Made by a program: the position numbers and the translations under genes. A DNA stretch of 64,000 nucleotides from positions 86,081,501 to 86,145,500 of the forward strand of contig CP136890.1 in assembly GCA_034359265.1 (NCBI GenBank). The letters are read 5' to 3'. Source of the DNA: Canna indica (Eukaryota > Streptophyta > Magnoliopsida > Zingiberales > Cannaceae). A model generated the notes under the pieces. It saw only the letters and a list, made by a program, of their open reading frames with translations. It searched no databases and had not been told where the DNA came from. Shown here piece after piece: positions 1 through 12,240 of this stretch; the stretch's first letter is position 1, and every line of letters begins with the position of its first letter.

Positions 1-379
1 ATTTTAATTTTTTTCGTTACCAGGTTCACATCATCAGCAACGGCTTTCCCACGACCATCCGTGGGAAAGCCGTTGCTAAAAGTTTATCGAAAGCCGTTGC
101 TGATGACCTACAGCAACGGCTTAGCAACGAACTTTTACTAACGGCGTTGCTACAGGCTCACCAGCCGTTGCTATTAATGTTATCAGCAACGGCTCTGCGT
201 CCGTGGCAAAATCGTTGCTGATAATATTTTTAGCAATGGCCTGAGCGGTCGTTGCTAAGTTATCAACAACGCGATTTTTTGCCACAGCTCCATTGCAACA
301 GCGCTAGCCGTTGCACGCTGTTGTTGATGATTTTCAGCAACGGCATCAGTCGTTGCTGATGCCCATTTTTCTAGTAGTG
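1..379 (+). mobile_element. 3' terminal part of a CACTA transposon (5' part lies left of the window)
   Basis: The segment is filled with the subterminal unit agcaacggc and its complement gccgttgct, and ends in the CACTA-type terminus ctagtagtg at 371-379. It is nearly the same as 5170-5534, the 3' end of the complete element further right, so it has the same orientation. The flank after the terminus is atc, which should be the 3-bp target duplication; the partner copy would lie outside the window. The element appears to be inserted in the older minus-strand CACTA element that carries the TNP2 remnant. Confidence 0.85.
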
Positions 380-559
380 ATCCCTTCCTATTGGTTCAAA
401 ACTAAAAGGCCACAATGAGCCTACGATTTGAAACCGCAAGGTCGCATGAGCCCATTACAGGCTACGTAGGTATCCGAAGAGACTGAAAATCAAAAAATCA
501 AAAATGTTTTTGAAACTTTATCAAGAGCGGAAAATCTATCAATATTAAGCATATATCAA

Positions 560-1676
560 ACTCCAACTTATAATTTTAACAAGAGGGTATAGGAGATGAT
601 ATTTCTAGTATCCCTAGCAAATGAATGATAACATGTATCCAAATATTTTCATACTTCATTGTCAGATGGATGAGTCATTACTGTATCATCACGACTTCTT
701 GCATGCCAACTCATGTAGGGGGTCATCTTTTTCGACATGAATAATCTTTGAAGCCTCGGTGTTAGTGGAAAAAACTGAAGCACATTAAACGAGATATTTT
801 TCGATCAGACCAATTTTTTCTCCTTGTGACGAGGATGTTGACATACAGGGCATTTATCCAACTGCACATTTTCTTTATAATATAAAATGCAGTTATTTTG
901 GCACGCGTGTATTTTTTCGTACCCAAGCCCTAATTTTCTCATCAACTTATTAGTCTTATAAAAAGTTGGCTCAAACTTGTTATCAGTAGGCAGCATTCCA
1001 TTAATCAATCCTACAATCCGATCATACGCAACCCCACTAATATTACAATCGGTCTTGATGTTTAGGAGCTGCGTCATTGCCGAAAACCTAGTGTATTTAG
1101 GATAATTCTCATACAAAGATTCATCGACAGCTTTCAACATCTCGTAAAATTCTGCAGGTTCTTTATTCGGCAATTCAATCTCTACCGCAGTTTGTACTTT
1201 TGTGATATCAACACTTGTAGTATCTGGTGGCACTGACGTCTCAATAACTGGCCGATTGACATTATCATTTAGGTGGAATTGACCCCCAAGACTATCAAGT
1301 ATCATCTATATAGATTAGATTGACTGGATGAAGAAACACCAACAGACGAAGATTCACCATGTGTCTGAACGACAGGATTGCTCGACGTCCCGACTTCACG
1401 TGACTCCCCATGACAAGTCCATAGAAAATATCTTGGTGCAAATCCTTTGCTATATAGATGTAGAGTGACAGTTTTTTGATCCAAAAATCATCCATTCAAG
1501 CAAATGCGACACGGACATCGGATTTTATCATCGACGCTAACAAATTTTTGATTCGAATAGGTGAAATTTAGGAAGTAAGTTATACCTAATCGAAACTCAT
1601 TCGTTAAAGCTCCACGATCAAGACGTCCGTACATCCAACTTCGATCGAACGACATGATTCTGTCAATCAATGACAA
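560..1676 (-). pseudogene. Broken CACTA transposase TNP2 (N-terminal part)
   Basis: Reading the minus strand from 1676, the first segment (to 1488) is a transposase-associated domain containing SFDRSWMYGRLDRG and a CPCRIC cysteine motif. An in-frame TGA follows LNG, then DQKTVTLHLYSKGF continues in the same frame. After a stop and frame change near 1302 the TNP2 body follows, with YPKYTRFSAMTQLLNIK and a CxxC pair in KCPVCQHPRH at about 830-860. Beyond a stop at 805-807 the family signature PLTPRLQRLFMSKK then MSWHARSRDD and VMTHPSDNE is still readable to about 590, with one more TGA where TNP2 normally has tryptophan. At least four lesions make it non-functional. TNP2 excises CACTA elements; this copy belongs to the outer minus-strand element ending at 6593. 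Confidence 0.88.
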
Positions 1677-1739
1677 TTTCTTCAGTTAATGCCTTTAGGT
1701 GAGATGATCATATTCCATTCGGGATTCATTTTATTCATA

Positions 1740-1911
1740 TTGCACTAAATATTTCTTTTAACCGCTAACTTCATTCTAAATTTCGGCAGTATCTCCCTAC
1801 AGTTCTCCGAATAAGCATATCATCTGGGCGCATATCGGAGAACAAGAGAGATGCTGTCGAAATTTAGAATGAGTTAACGGTTAAAAAAAAACTAAGTGCA
1901 ATACAAATAAC
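1740..1911. repeat. Long inverted repeat (hairpin) upstream of the TNP2 remnant
   Basis: 1740-1808 and 1843-1911 are imperfect reverse complements (about 65-bp arms around a loop of about 35 bp): tgcactaaat at the left pairs with actaagtgca at the right, and the core cattctaaatttcg pairs with cgaaatttagaatg. It lies just upstream of the transposase start on the minus strand, so it could be an untranslated foldback of the outer CACTA element or a small MITE. Confidence 0.7.
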
Positions 1912-2500
1912 TATATTCCCAAATTGTCCAATCAAGAACAATTCAAGGATTGTACGTCGTACACTACTAGAAACTTGGTCTTCAGCAACGGCCGCTCAAG
2001 CCGTTGCTATTTGCAACGGCATTCTTACGGCCGCCCGAGCCGTTACAGATATTTGTATCTGCAACGGCGTTCTAACGGACACGCGAGCCGTTGCGGATTA
2101 TTTTAATTATCCGCAACGGCTTTCTGACGGAAAGGCGGGCCGTTGCTAATATTTTAATTATCAGCAACGGCTTTCTAACGGACAAGTGAGCCGTTGCTGA
2201 TGATAACTTATTAGCAACAACTTTCTAACGGGCGAGTGAGCCGTTGCTGATAAGTTTATATAGGGCACGCAGTCGTGCCCGACCCTTCTTCCTCCCGCTG
2301 TTGCCGCCGCCGTCTCCTGCTCCCGCCTGTCGCCGCCGCTGCCGACAACGCCTCTTCCTCCTCCCGCTGCTGCGGACTTTTTCAGGTATGCCTCGCCGAC
2401 CGGCCGTCTCTTCCCGTTGCGGCCGACGGGAAATCCGACCGAAATTCTTTTTAAAGGGTTTCGGCCGGCGACTGTCGGCCGATGGCCGCCGCCGGACCTT

Positions 2501-2535
2501 GTACAGTGGCCGGACAGTGTGTCCGGCCACTGTAC
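2501..2535. repeat. Perfect 16-bp inverted repeat with 3-bp loop
   Basis: Arms 2501-2516 (gtacagtggccggaca) and 2520-2535 are exact reverse complements around gtg, in the GC-rich leader of the inner CACTA element. A strong transcript hairpin is expected; function unknown. Confidence 0.8.
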
Positions 2536-2692
2536 GCCGGCGTCGGAGTCCACTTGACTTCGACGCCAGAATTTATAGATTTATATATAATTTTTTATTG
2601 TTTTTTAATTGTTAATTAATTATTTAGATTAATTATCTAGATTAATTGTTTAATTTGTTAGATTAATTATTAGGGTTTAGATTAATTTCGGA

Positions 2693-2795
2693 ATTGTCCA
2701 CTTCGGACGCGCGCCGAAATCGTCCACATCGAACGCGCGCCGGAATCGTCCACTTCGGATGCGCGCCGGAATCGTCCACTTCGGACGCGCCCCAA
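2693..2795. repeat. Four-copy tandem repeat of about 28 bp in the CACTA element
   Basis: The unit is tcgtccacttcggacgcgcg plus about 8 bases, repeated four times with a few substitutions. A reverse-complement version with three copies (gtggacaattccgacgcgag) is at 5690-5755 in the minus-strand element, showing that the two nested elements belong to one family. Confidence 0.75.
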
Positions 2796-2813
2796 AATCA
2801 GTGATATATACCT

Positions 2814-3345
2814 ATGGATTTTTATGGACTGGTGGAAGAAGTGATAGAGTTGCACTACTTCGGCTTAAAATCAGTGATCCTATTTAGATGTCATTGGTTC
2901 GATACAACAGAAAGGGGCATGAAAGTTCATCCAAAATACAAACTTGTTGAGGTTAATTACAAATTGAAATTGGCAGCAAATAAGCCTTTTATATTGGCAT
3001 CACAAGCCGAACAAGTATATTACGCGAAGTATCCGGCTCAAAATAAAGATAGAGCGGATTGGCGTGTAGTTTGTAAGATAAAAGGTAGAGGAAAAATTGA
3101 TCCGATAGTAGGAGAAAGTTAGCTGATACCTGATATGACACATGGTTTTTATCAAGAAGATGATCATCTTACTGTAGATCGTATTATTCCAATACTTTGA
3201 GGATGCAGACACAACGTCAATTCAATTAGAAGTTGAATATGCTGATGATGACGATCATGAAATTGAGGAAGCTGGAGATGAAGAAGATGAAGAAGAGGAA
3301 GAAGAGGAAGAATTCGAAGACTATTATTCAGATGATGAGGAATAA
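2814..3345 (+). pseudogene. C-terminal TNP2 remnant (DUF4216 domain and acidic tail)
   Basis: From 2814 the frame reads FYGLVEEVIELHYFGLKSV, then FRCHWFD, then KPFILASQAEQVYYA, the hallmark order of the DUF4216 domain at the C-terminus of plant CACTA TNP2 proteins. The frame stops at 3122. In another frame, reached by a splice or frameshift near 3190, FQYFEDADTTSIQLEVEYAD leads into a run of Asp/Glu and a terminal EDYYSDDEE with stop TAA at 3343-3345. The catalytic part of the transposase is absent from this element. Confidence 0.8.
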
Positions 3346-3420
3346 TTGTAAAGTATATATTTTATTAAATATATCTCTACTATTTATACAATAATCTGAT
3401 TATATGTCTGTTCGACGGAT

Positions 3421-4916
3421 ATGTCTGGTCGTGGTTATCGACGCAGGAGAGCTTCGGAGTCTCCGATCGGTGAGACTCCAGCACTTACTCATGCTGCTGA
3501 TCCTTTTGTTGCTGATCCTCATGCCGATGATACTGCCGAGGCTAGTACATCCAGACGCAGGCGGCCACGCGAGCCGAACAGGTGGCAGCCTCCACCAGCC
3601 TCCACCAGCCACAGAATCATTACAAATTCATTATATCATAATATAATATTGAAATTTATTTTTGTTGTGCAGGTTCGAGCAAGAAGAAGTGCCGAGGAGC
3701 ATTTCTTCTACTATTCGACGATACATGCACGGGGCATGGCCTACGTGGTCTCACGTGCCTAGCGAGCACGTCGACATGTTATGGCGCGAGTTTGAGGCAT
3801 GTATTATTATTATTTTTACATGCATGATGATTAATATTGGTACTGATATTATTATTTTGCAGGCTCGCTATACATGGGCCGAGGACCAAAGGCCCTTCAT
3901 TTACGCTGCCTGGGAGGCTATTTCCCGGGCAAGGTACAACGGGCAGCTGGGGCAGGCTCGGTCCCAAGCGATGGCCCGAGCTGGGACCACTAACATCGCG
4001 GAGACTCGGGGATACGGCCCCGGTTGGATTACTCCGGATATATAGGACCAGCTCGTGGGAATATGGTCGACGGATCGATGGCAGAAGGTTTCTCGGAATG
4101 CGGCTAGAAATCGCATGTCGGGGGGAGCAGCGCGTCACACCGTCGGCTCTGTTGCATTTGCAGTGCACGCGAACCGTATGGTAAGTATATCTTTTAATTA
4201 TATATTTTATTTGTTACTATGTGTACTAATTAATGTATTTGTTTTGTAAATGTAGACGACGGTGTCGGATGATGGGACTGTCCAGCGACCCTCCCCGATG
4301 GCGGTGTTTGAGCGGACTCACCGTCGAGCACATGGGACGGGGTAGTACATCGACAACCGCGCTGCATACATTATGGTAACTATATATTTATTTAAATTAT
4401 TCATTATATATTTATAATTTAAGTTTTATGATAAATATTAAACAAAAAATCAAACTCGAGTAGGAGACCTACAGCCAGACGGTGGTGCAGCGCGGGGGTA
4501 CCCCCGAGGACTTTGACGTAGCATCGTGGGTCGAGGCCGCAGGTGGCTGGGACCATGGCCGCGTATATGGCTTTGCAGATAGTGGTCATGCGCGAGCCAT
4601 ATTAGGGCCACTTGGGGCACCGACCCCTCCGATCGCTGGTGAGCGACCGTCCACCTCTAGATCCAGTTATGATCATAGTAGCAGAATAAGGACTCTAGAG
4701 GACACGGTCGCGCGTCAGACTGAGATGATGGAGCGCCAGAGTCAGATGATGGCGGATATACATGCTATGCTACGCAACATGTCAGGTCATCCCGAAGCAG
4801 GCATCTCTTCGGCATCATCTAATCCATCGTCCACGAGTCAGTCCACGCCGGTGTACACTCAAGCACTCCAGACCCCGCCATATGATCCAGGCCATCCTCC
4901 ATCGTCATCGTGAGAT
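3421..4916 (+). pseudogene. Degenerate second CACTA gene (Ptta/En/Spm plant transposase type)
   Basis: Five exon-like blocks can be followed: 3421-3630 (MSGRGYRRRRASESPIGE, basic and proline-rich), about 3670-3797 (RYMHGAWPTWSHVPSEHVD), about 3862-4180 (ARYTWAEDQRPFIYAAWEA, then WSTDRWQKVSRNAARNRMSG), about 4257-4376, and 4464-4916 ending in a predicted coiled coil (RIRTLEDTVARQTEMMERQS) and a Ser/Pro-rich tail. Aromatic spacing and the GRVYGF motif fit the PF03004-type protein encoded beside TNP2. Blocks are separated by AT-rich intron-like stretches with GT/AG ends. In-frame TAG codons at about 4043 and 4342 suggest it is dead. Confidence 0.7.
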
Positions 4917-5534
4917 TTTTTTTATATTGACTTTGTTACTGAGATATTGAACTTGTTTAATTTATATTGACTTTGTTACTGAGATATTGATACTTCAATT
5001 TTGCATTTGAATTGTTTTTATACTATCGTGGATAATTAGCAATATAAATATAATTATTTTGATGTATATCTTGGTGTGTTTGTGATGTGTGAATGAATGT
5101 GTGTATGAGTGTATGGGTGTGTGAGTTATGTATCAGATAATGTATCAATGTATCAATGGAAATTTGGAATTTTAAATTTTTTCGTTACCAGGTTCACATC
5201 ATCAGCAACGGCTTTCCCACGGCCGTCCGTGGGAAAGCCGTTGCTGATGACCTACAGCAACGACTTAGTGACGGGATTTTACTAACGGCGTTGCTACGGA
5301 CTCAGCGGCCGTTGCTATTAATGTTATCAGCAACGGCTCCATGTCAGTGGCAAAACCGTTGCTGATAATATTGTTAGCAACGGCCGCTCCGGCCGTTGCC
5401 GATCCGTCGCTAAGTTATCAGCAACGCGAGTTTCTATCACAGCTCTATTGCAACGGCCCGGCCGTTGCTGATGCTCTTCAGCAACGGTTCAGCAATGGCA
5501 TCAGCCGTTGCTGATGCCCATTTTTCTAGTAGTG

Positions 5535-6593
5535 GTATAAAAGATCATCTACTTTTTTTACACGAACATATAACCCCTGAACGAATCTAAGGTTTTGCTA
5601 AATCATATCCGACTCGTCGATGCGTACGTGAAACGTATCAACTCGTCGGAGGGATGATTATTTTCTAAATATTTTGAGTCAGTTCGAGTCCATAGTGGAC
5701 AATTCCGACGCGAGTCCAAAGTGGACAATTCCGGCGCGAGTCCATTGAGGACGACTTCGGACTAATTAACATTTTAACTAATTAATATTAATCTAAAAGA
5801 TAGCATTTATTTTAACTAATTAACATACCATTAATCTAAAACATAAGATTAATCTAAAAATTAATCTGAACCTAACAATTAATATAAAAATTAATCTAAA
5901 CCCTAAAAATTAATCTAACAATTAATCTATAAATTAAACAATTAATCTATAAATTAAACAATTAATCTAAAAAATAATTAATTAATTGATTTCCGACGCC
6001 GGAGTCTAGTGTCCATACACTAGACAATGATCCGATCGCCGACCGAAACCCTAGATATAGGGTTTCAACCGGATCTACAGTGAATGGAGAGGAAGAAGGC
6101 GATGAGAAATACCTGGATCAAACGAGGACGGGGCGGCGGCGTCGGCAGCGGCAGCAAGGGGTGGCGTCGTCGGCAGCTGCAGCAAGCGACGACGTCGGCA
6201 GCGGCAGGAGGCGGTGACAGCAGAGGAAGAGGAAGAAGAAGGAGGAAGGGGCAGGCGCGATCGCTCGACCTATATAAACTTATCAGCAACGGCTCACTCG
6301 TCTGTTAGAAAGCCGTTGCTGATAAGTAACATCATCAGCAACGGCTCACTTGTCCGTTAAAACGCCGTTACTAATAAGTATTTTATTTTCGCGCCGCGAG
6401 CGCGCGATCGACTCAAGAGTGACGAATACCATAGTCGTTGCTAATGTGATTATATATCTGCAACGGCTCGAGCGACCGTAATAAAATCGTTGCAGATACA
6501 GCACATCGGCAATGGCTTGAGCGACCGTAAGAACGCAGTTGCAAATTGCAACGACTTGAGTGGCCGTTGCTGAAGAACCTATTTCTAGTAGTG
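5535..6593 (-). mobile_element. 5' part of the outer minus-strand CACTA element
   Basis: The right terminus reads, on the minus strand, CACTACTAGAAATAGG from 6593, followed by agcaacggc-type subterminal repeats (6270-6570) closely matching the 5' end of the inner element at 1962. The remainder (5538-6260) matches the 5' leader of the family in reverse. Joined across the inner insertion (1959-5537), it continues to the TNP2 remnant at 1676-560. The flank right of the terminus is tat. Confidence 0.85.
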
Positions 6594-6631
6594 TATGTGT
6601 TAATTAAACCACATTAATGATAATAATATAT

Positions 6632-6990
6632 AAAAGAAAAAATAATTAAATTTGCCCCTGAAGTATTAAAAAATGTGCAAATTTGCCCCTAAAGTATTGA
6701 AAAATATGCAAATTTGCCCCTTAAATATATTTTGGGCCAAAATTGCCCTTGTTAGTACATAATTGTCATGTGTCATTTTTCATCGTGGCATCTTATGTGG
6801 CAGAGCTACACTTACCACGTGGGATTTCGTTTGCTGACGTGGACTTTCGTTAATGAGAAGGACAAAAATAATTCAATTATGTAACGTTGAGGGCAATTTT
6901 GGTAAAAAAATATGTTGATGTGCAAATTTGTACTTTTTTCAATACTTTGGAGACAAATTCGGCCATTTTTCTTTTTAAAAATAGTAATTT
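6632..6990. mobile_element. Foldback MITE-like element
   Basis: The left arm (about 6640-6720, containing gtgcaaatttgcccct twice) is an imperfect reverse complement of the right arm (about 6910-6985, gtgcaaatttgtac and caatactttggag). This is the usual shape of a non-autonomous TIR element; exact ends and duplication could not be fixed. Confidence 0.55.
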
Positions 6991-8080
6991 ATACAACATT
7001 CACAGTATATTTATAAGTTTTACTATACATTTTTTCTACATCTATTTTCCACTTTATCAACTATGTCATCATCACCTTAATTCCCATCAATTTCTCTATA
7101 TCATATAGTGTGTTAACTCATCAATTTTTGCTTCCCATCAAAATCTTCTTCTTATTATCAATTTCTACACTATATCATAATTAATATGTTTTTTGAGTTT
7201 TAAGTTTTTTTTTAGGGAAATTTTAAGTTTTTTTTTATTGTATTAATTAATATGTTACAATCTTTGGCCCTTATCTACAGAAAAAAGAGAGACCAACCCG
7301 ATGAATTAAGGGGCATTTTTATATATGACCTTTTGGAATAAGTGTTTTTAAAAATTGACCCTCCTTATAAGTTAAAAAAAATCTAGTCAAGAGAATAATT
7401 TTTTTAGATAAAATTGTCCTCATTGATATACCCAATTCATTTGATGAAAAATTTGTCTGTTTCAACAACCCGAGACAACTTCCACAACCCGTCCATATGC
7501 CAACAAATAAGGGACAAAGACAACACACCCCGTCATGGATATCAACAATCCAGGACAACTTAGGAACAACTTATTCATATGCCAACAACAAGGGACAAAG
7601 ATAACGCACCTCACCCTAGATGTTGACAACCGAGGAAAACCCGGAATAACCTGTCCAGGGTGTCGACAACTTGAGATAATCCGTCGACAGAGTCAACAAC
7701 TCGGGACGAAGAAAAAACACCCTGCACTAGTATATTGATTGTGTGATTTTTGTTTGTGTTGCGGATGATTTACAAGAAAAAGGAGAATCTGGTTCATGCA
7801 AAATATGATAACAAGATACCAAAGATGGGTCGACAAAATTGCGACGTGGGGCTGCACGTTGCTCGCAACTGTTGACCACGTAAGATTGGTCGGGTAGCGG
7901 CCATTGGCCTGCGTGGCATTGGCGCGTTGCAACTCTAGCCACGATGGCCCACTGTCGACTACAACGTTCTTGCAGCCACTCTGGCCATGTTGGCCATCAT
8001 TGTGGAGGTGGCAATCTCATCCCCAATCGACCGGCGGTGGGCTTAGGCGAAGTTGATGGTGAGAGAGGGTGGGGAGTGGC

Positions 8081-8115
8081 GAGGGGCGAGGGGCGAGGGG
8101 CGAGGGGCGAGGGGC
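8081..8115. repeat. (GAGGGGC)5 minisatellite
   Basis: Five perfect head-to-tail copies of the 7-bp unit gaggggc occupy 8081-8115. Confidence 0.95.
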
Positions 8116-10674
8116 GACCTCTGACGGTGGATGCAATAAGGAAAGGAAGAATAAGGAAGGGGAAACAAATGAACATGGGATAGAAGGAAAAGAGGAGATA
8201 ATGATGGGTATTTGTATTCGTTCATACAAATTTTGGCAAAAAGTTATACGGAGAGTTAGTTTTAAAATTGTTATCCCAAAAGGATTTGTTCATACAATTT
8301 CATCATGAATTGAATCAGCTTCGATCAAGTTGATCATTTTAATTGATGATTTTTTTCTTCAACGTATTAATTTATAAATTAATTTGACATAGATGTGTAC
8401 TAGCTATGATTTATTTTTTAAATCAGTTTGGAAATTAAAAGAGGTCAGAGATCACCCATCAGACGGGTAGAGAAGGCAGTGGAGTATCAGTCGTGCACGC
8501 CTCACCTGTACTAGCTATGACTCAAGAACTTGAAATTAGGGTGTTTTTCTTTTGAGCTATAGAGTCCTATTTCAGGATGACAACAAATTGAATTTGAAAC
8601 GAATAATGCAAAAAAATAAATATCTATACCATAATCCACCTTCACAAATTCATATCTGCACCAAATTATCTATAACAAATATTAATATGTGGATCCATAT
8701 AAAGACTAAACTTTGAATGAGCTTATACATTAATTAATGCATCACGATAGAAAAATAACATAATCATCTTAGGGAGTTTGGAAAATTTTCAAACCTGAAT
8801 TCGAATTGGTGCCAAATTTAGACAAGAAATTAAGCCTGTTGAGGCCAATCCAAACCAAGCCCAGATGCCAGAGCCACTCAATGATCATCTATCATCCTTC
8901 ATGTAATATATAAATACATATAAACTAATACTAATAAATTATATACTATTGTTAAATTTTTGATATTTATTTTATTTATTTATTATGAGTATATATATAT
9001 AATTTATTAGTTATGCAATCTGTCATTTTTATAATTTTTTATTAATTAATCATTTATAAGTTTTTGTCTACGTACTTTTATATTTGATATGGCGAAGAAA
9101 TTAAAGAATATTTCATCAATCTTAGTTTGTGATTAATTAGATAAATATCTAATTAAACTAACTATAAGGGAATTTAATTATTTGAATTTATCTCTTTGAT
9201 TGTATTCTTGAAAAAAATTAATTCAATTTTTTAATGTATATATGTTTTAATTACATTTAGTTTAATTTAAGGATTAATTAATCTGAAAGCTTCATCAAAG
9301 TGGGTCTTAATTATACTCTTATCTTATTACAATATCATAGATGAAAATAATAGAAAATACGTGTTATATATCTGTTTTTATTTTTGAGAAATACATATAG
9401 AACTTAAAGTTGTTAATTTTGAGAAAACACACACACATATATGTTTTTGCTGAAAAACAAAAAAAGTTTCAAAAAAAATATATTGAAGAGAACATTGATT
9501 TATTGATTAGATGATTTAATTAAACCTTATCTTAAAACAAAAGATCGATCAACAATCCAGATATAGATTATAGAAGAGAGAATTGAACGGTCGATCTAAG
9601 CCCTTGATCCAAGTCTTCTCAGGACCGGAGAGCCATTGATCATGCAAGTCACTTTGACATTTGAACGGTCGATGGCTAACCAATGGCTCAAGGATACATC
9701 AAGGGGCTCAGATTGAGCCCTGCGTGAGCTAGGGCATGTGCAGGTAAGAAACAAATGGAGACAGGGGCTTGCTATTAAAGATATCGATTGGTCGATGGTG
9801 GTAACAAGGAATCCGGATGATGCTTTGCCACCGCATACATTAGCATCAACGAACAGATATATTATTATATTTTTTATTGTTTTCTTTTCCACCTGTAATA
9901 TATATATATATATATATATACATAATGCTAATGGTTCCACTTCAATACAAAACGAAAGTATACATGGTTAGAGCTCCAGATGTAGTCATGCCATGGAGAA
10001 TTATTCATTGATATGAGTGGAACTTGACTGTACTCTCGCACACCACCAATGGCGCCGCTGAAAGTGTTTTCCATTTGTAACATCAAGGTTGACAGGATAA
10101 GCTTTGCCTGCTTCATCTTCTATCGCATGTACAAGTGGGCACCACAAGATATGTTCTTAGAAAAGAACCAACGGACGCAGAGCCGTCAACCACTGTAGCA
10201 TGTCGATCGCATTTGAGATGCTCATCTTGTAATGGAATATGCCCATTTATTTAATTTAATTCATGGAGTAGCTCTTCAGCTAGCTATATATATATATATC
10301 TTCAATGAAAAAAGTTGAGTCCAAGAGGAAAAGAAGACAAGAAATATATAATTATATATTGACAACACCATGCGCTAATATTTCTCTTCTTGTTATTGTT
10401 TCAAATGGAAACAGGCCTACTGTGATGCAGTTAATTAACTTATACAACAACATCATGCGCGCTCTACAAAGAATATTGTTTCTGGGTAGACCTAAAAATT
10501 AGTTAGATTCCAGATAGACTCAAAACTAGTAGGATCCGGAATAAAAATTAAAGAACGGGTTAAAATCTGTTCAAGTTCTAGGTCTAATACATCGGGTACT
10601 CCAAATCAAAATCAAAATCAAAATCGATACCCGAAAGATATATCCTGAAACCTGTACCCTATTAAAACATGTTC

Positions 10675-10742
10675 ATTTACAGGTTCCATGGTATATGTTC
10701 GAATAGGGTACCTGTTGGAACCTATACCATGGAACATGTAAA
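10675..10742. repeat. Imperfect 26-bp inverted repeat
   Basis: 10675-10700 (core ggttccatggtata) and 10717-10742 (core tataccatggaac) are reverse complements with two mismatches, around a 16-bp loop. No flanking duplication was seen. Confidence 0.7.
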
Positions 10743-12029
10743 TAAATAAGTTCCAACAAGATATCTGGAATCGGTACTACACCACAGGTTTCAAGTAGGG
10801 TTCAATTTCAAGTTCCAATAGAGAAGGATCTAGTTCTAAAACTTAGGAATCAATCAGTTCTATACAATATAGGATATGTGTATCATCACGGGTGGAGCTA
10901 GGGGATGGGGGCAATTGCCTCCCACTTTCAAATTTTAAATTATTTTATTATATAGGGCAAAAGTTGAATTTTCTAATATATATATATATATATAATATTT
11001 TTCTTTTTTTTCTATTTAAAATCATTTTTTTACATTATTATTTTTATATTTTTAAATTAATAAGTAAAGTTGTTAAGTCCAATTTAATTTTTTTTTTTTT
11101 TTTTTTCCTCTTTTTTTGACGTTATTTGCGTTGTCTCATTCTTGCGCTCACACTGTGATGCATTTTTATTCTTACACTTAAGCCTCACTCAAAAACAACT
11201 ATAATTTTCGCCCACACATGATCACAGTCATGCACACCGTCACTGTCATATTTATTGATTTTATATTATTATAATAAATTATCTTTTAAAAATTATATTT
11301 ATTGTTTGTTGCTTTAAGTTTGCCCTCTTGATTTTGATTTCTGGCTTTGTCGTATCATGAAAAATATAAAGTATTTAGATCCGCTCATATTGGATAATTA
11401 AGAGTTAAAAATAATTTTTAAATTAAAAACTTTAATTTATCATATATAATGCTTAATTATTAAGGGCATCATATGAAACTGAAGTGACAGCTATAAATAT
11501 ACAATCCTAAAGTGATATATGAACGTATAATTAATTCAATGTTTTAAAGCTCATAAGAGAAAGAAAGAAGTTCATTAATTAGTAATATATTTTAATTTAG
11601 CACTGAAAGAAGTGGAAGATCGAGTTGGGAAAAGAAAATAAAGGAAATAGTTTAGCAGGAATTTTTTTTTAAACTGGATTTTGGGAGAGTAAAATTTTCA
11701 GATTCGAATTTTAAAGATCAAAATTTTTAAAATTAGAACCTAATGAATTTGATATCCATTTTAGTCTCGGGCCAAAATCTTCAACTAGTTAGGTTATATA
11801 TTCTGAATCTAGGAATTTCCTTTCCCACAATTTAATTTTGGAAAATTGCTGATGGTTTATTAGTAAAAGAAGTGTGAGAAGGAGGAATTAATTAATATTA
11901 ATAATATTTAATTTAGATGATAATTAAGATGGAAAATGACATGGATTCTTATTATTTAAAATATACTATTTAAATGACATGGCAAATGCCTGTATTGTCA
12001 ATTAAATAAATTATTAATTATATATTGAA

Positions 12030-12200
12030 TTTATATTTAAGGAATTTTTTAAAACCGAATTTTGAGAGAGAAAAATTCTCATATCCGAATTTTGGGAGAG
12101 ACAAATTATCATATCCGAATTTTGGGGGTCAAAATTTTCAAAATTAAAACCTAGTGAATTTGATACTCATTTTACCCTTGGGTCAGTTAGAGACTTTGGT

Positions 12201-12240
<40 letters not shown>

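Larger units (their letters stand above)
1962..5534 (+). mobile_element. Complete CACTA (En/Spm-like) transposon nested in another CACTA element
   Basis: The element starts CACTACTAGAAA at 1962 and ends ctagtagtg at 5526-5534. It is flanked on both sides by the 3-bp duplication GTA (1959-1961 and 5535-5537), the canonical CACTA target duplication. Subterminal agcaacggc/gccgttgct repeats fill 1980-2260 and 5190-5520. It is 3573 bp long and contains only the DUF4216 end of TNP2 and a degenerate second gene, so it is a deletion derivative that cannot mobilise itself. Confidence 0.93.
6991..12030. other. AT-rich intergenic DNA without a recognisable gene
   Basis: Short open frames here have no family signature and are interrupted by AT tracts. 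Visible structure: a loose repeat of caacaagggacaaaga-type units at 7460-7690, a 7-bp tandem repeat at 8081-8115, dinucleotide (TA)n tracts at 9899-9921, 10285-10299 and 10978-10995, an imperfect inverted repeat at 10675-10742, and a poly-T tract near 11080-11106. I see no promoter or RNA gene. Confidence 0.6.

Noticed and set aside
2161..2615. Arg/Pro-rich open frames on both strands
   Set aside because: They come from the GC-rich CACTA leader with its subterminal repeats and hairpin; no domain, and frames overlap on both strands.
8017..8308. Open frames over the gaggggc repeat
   Set aside because: Low-complexity by-product of the 7-bp tandem repeat, open in several frames.
9596..10116. Possible small genes on both strands
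   Set aside because: No family signature; they run into a (TA)n tract and have no splice or start context I could defend.
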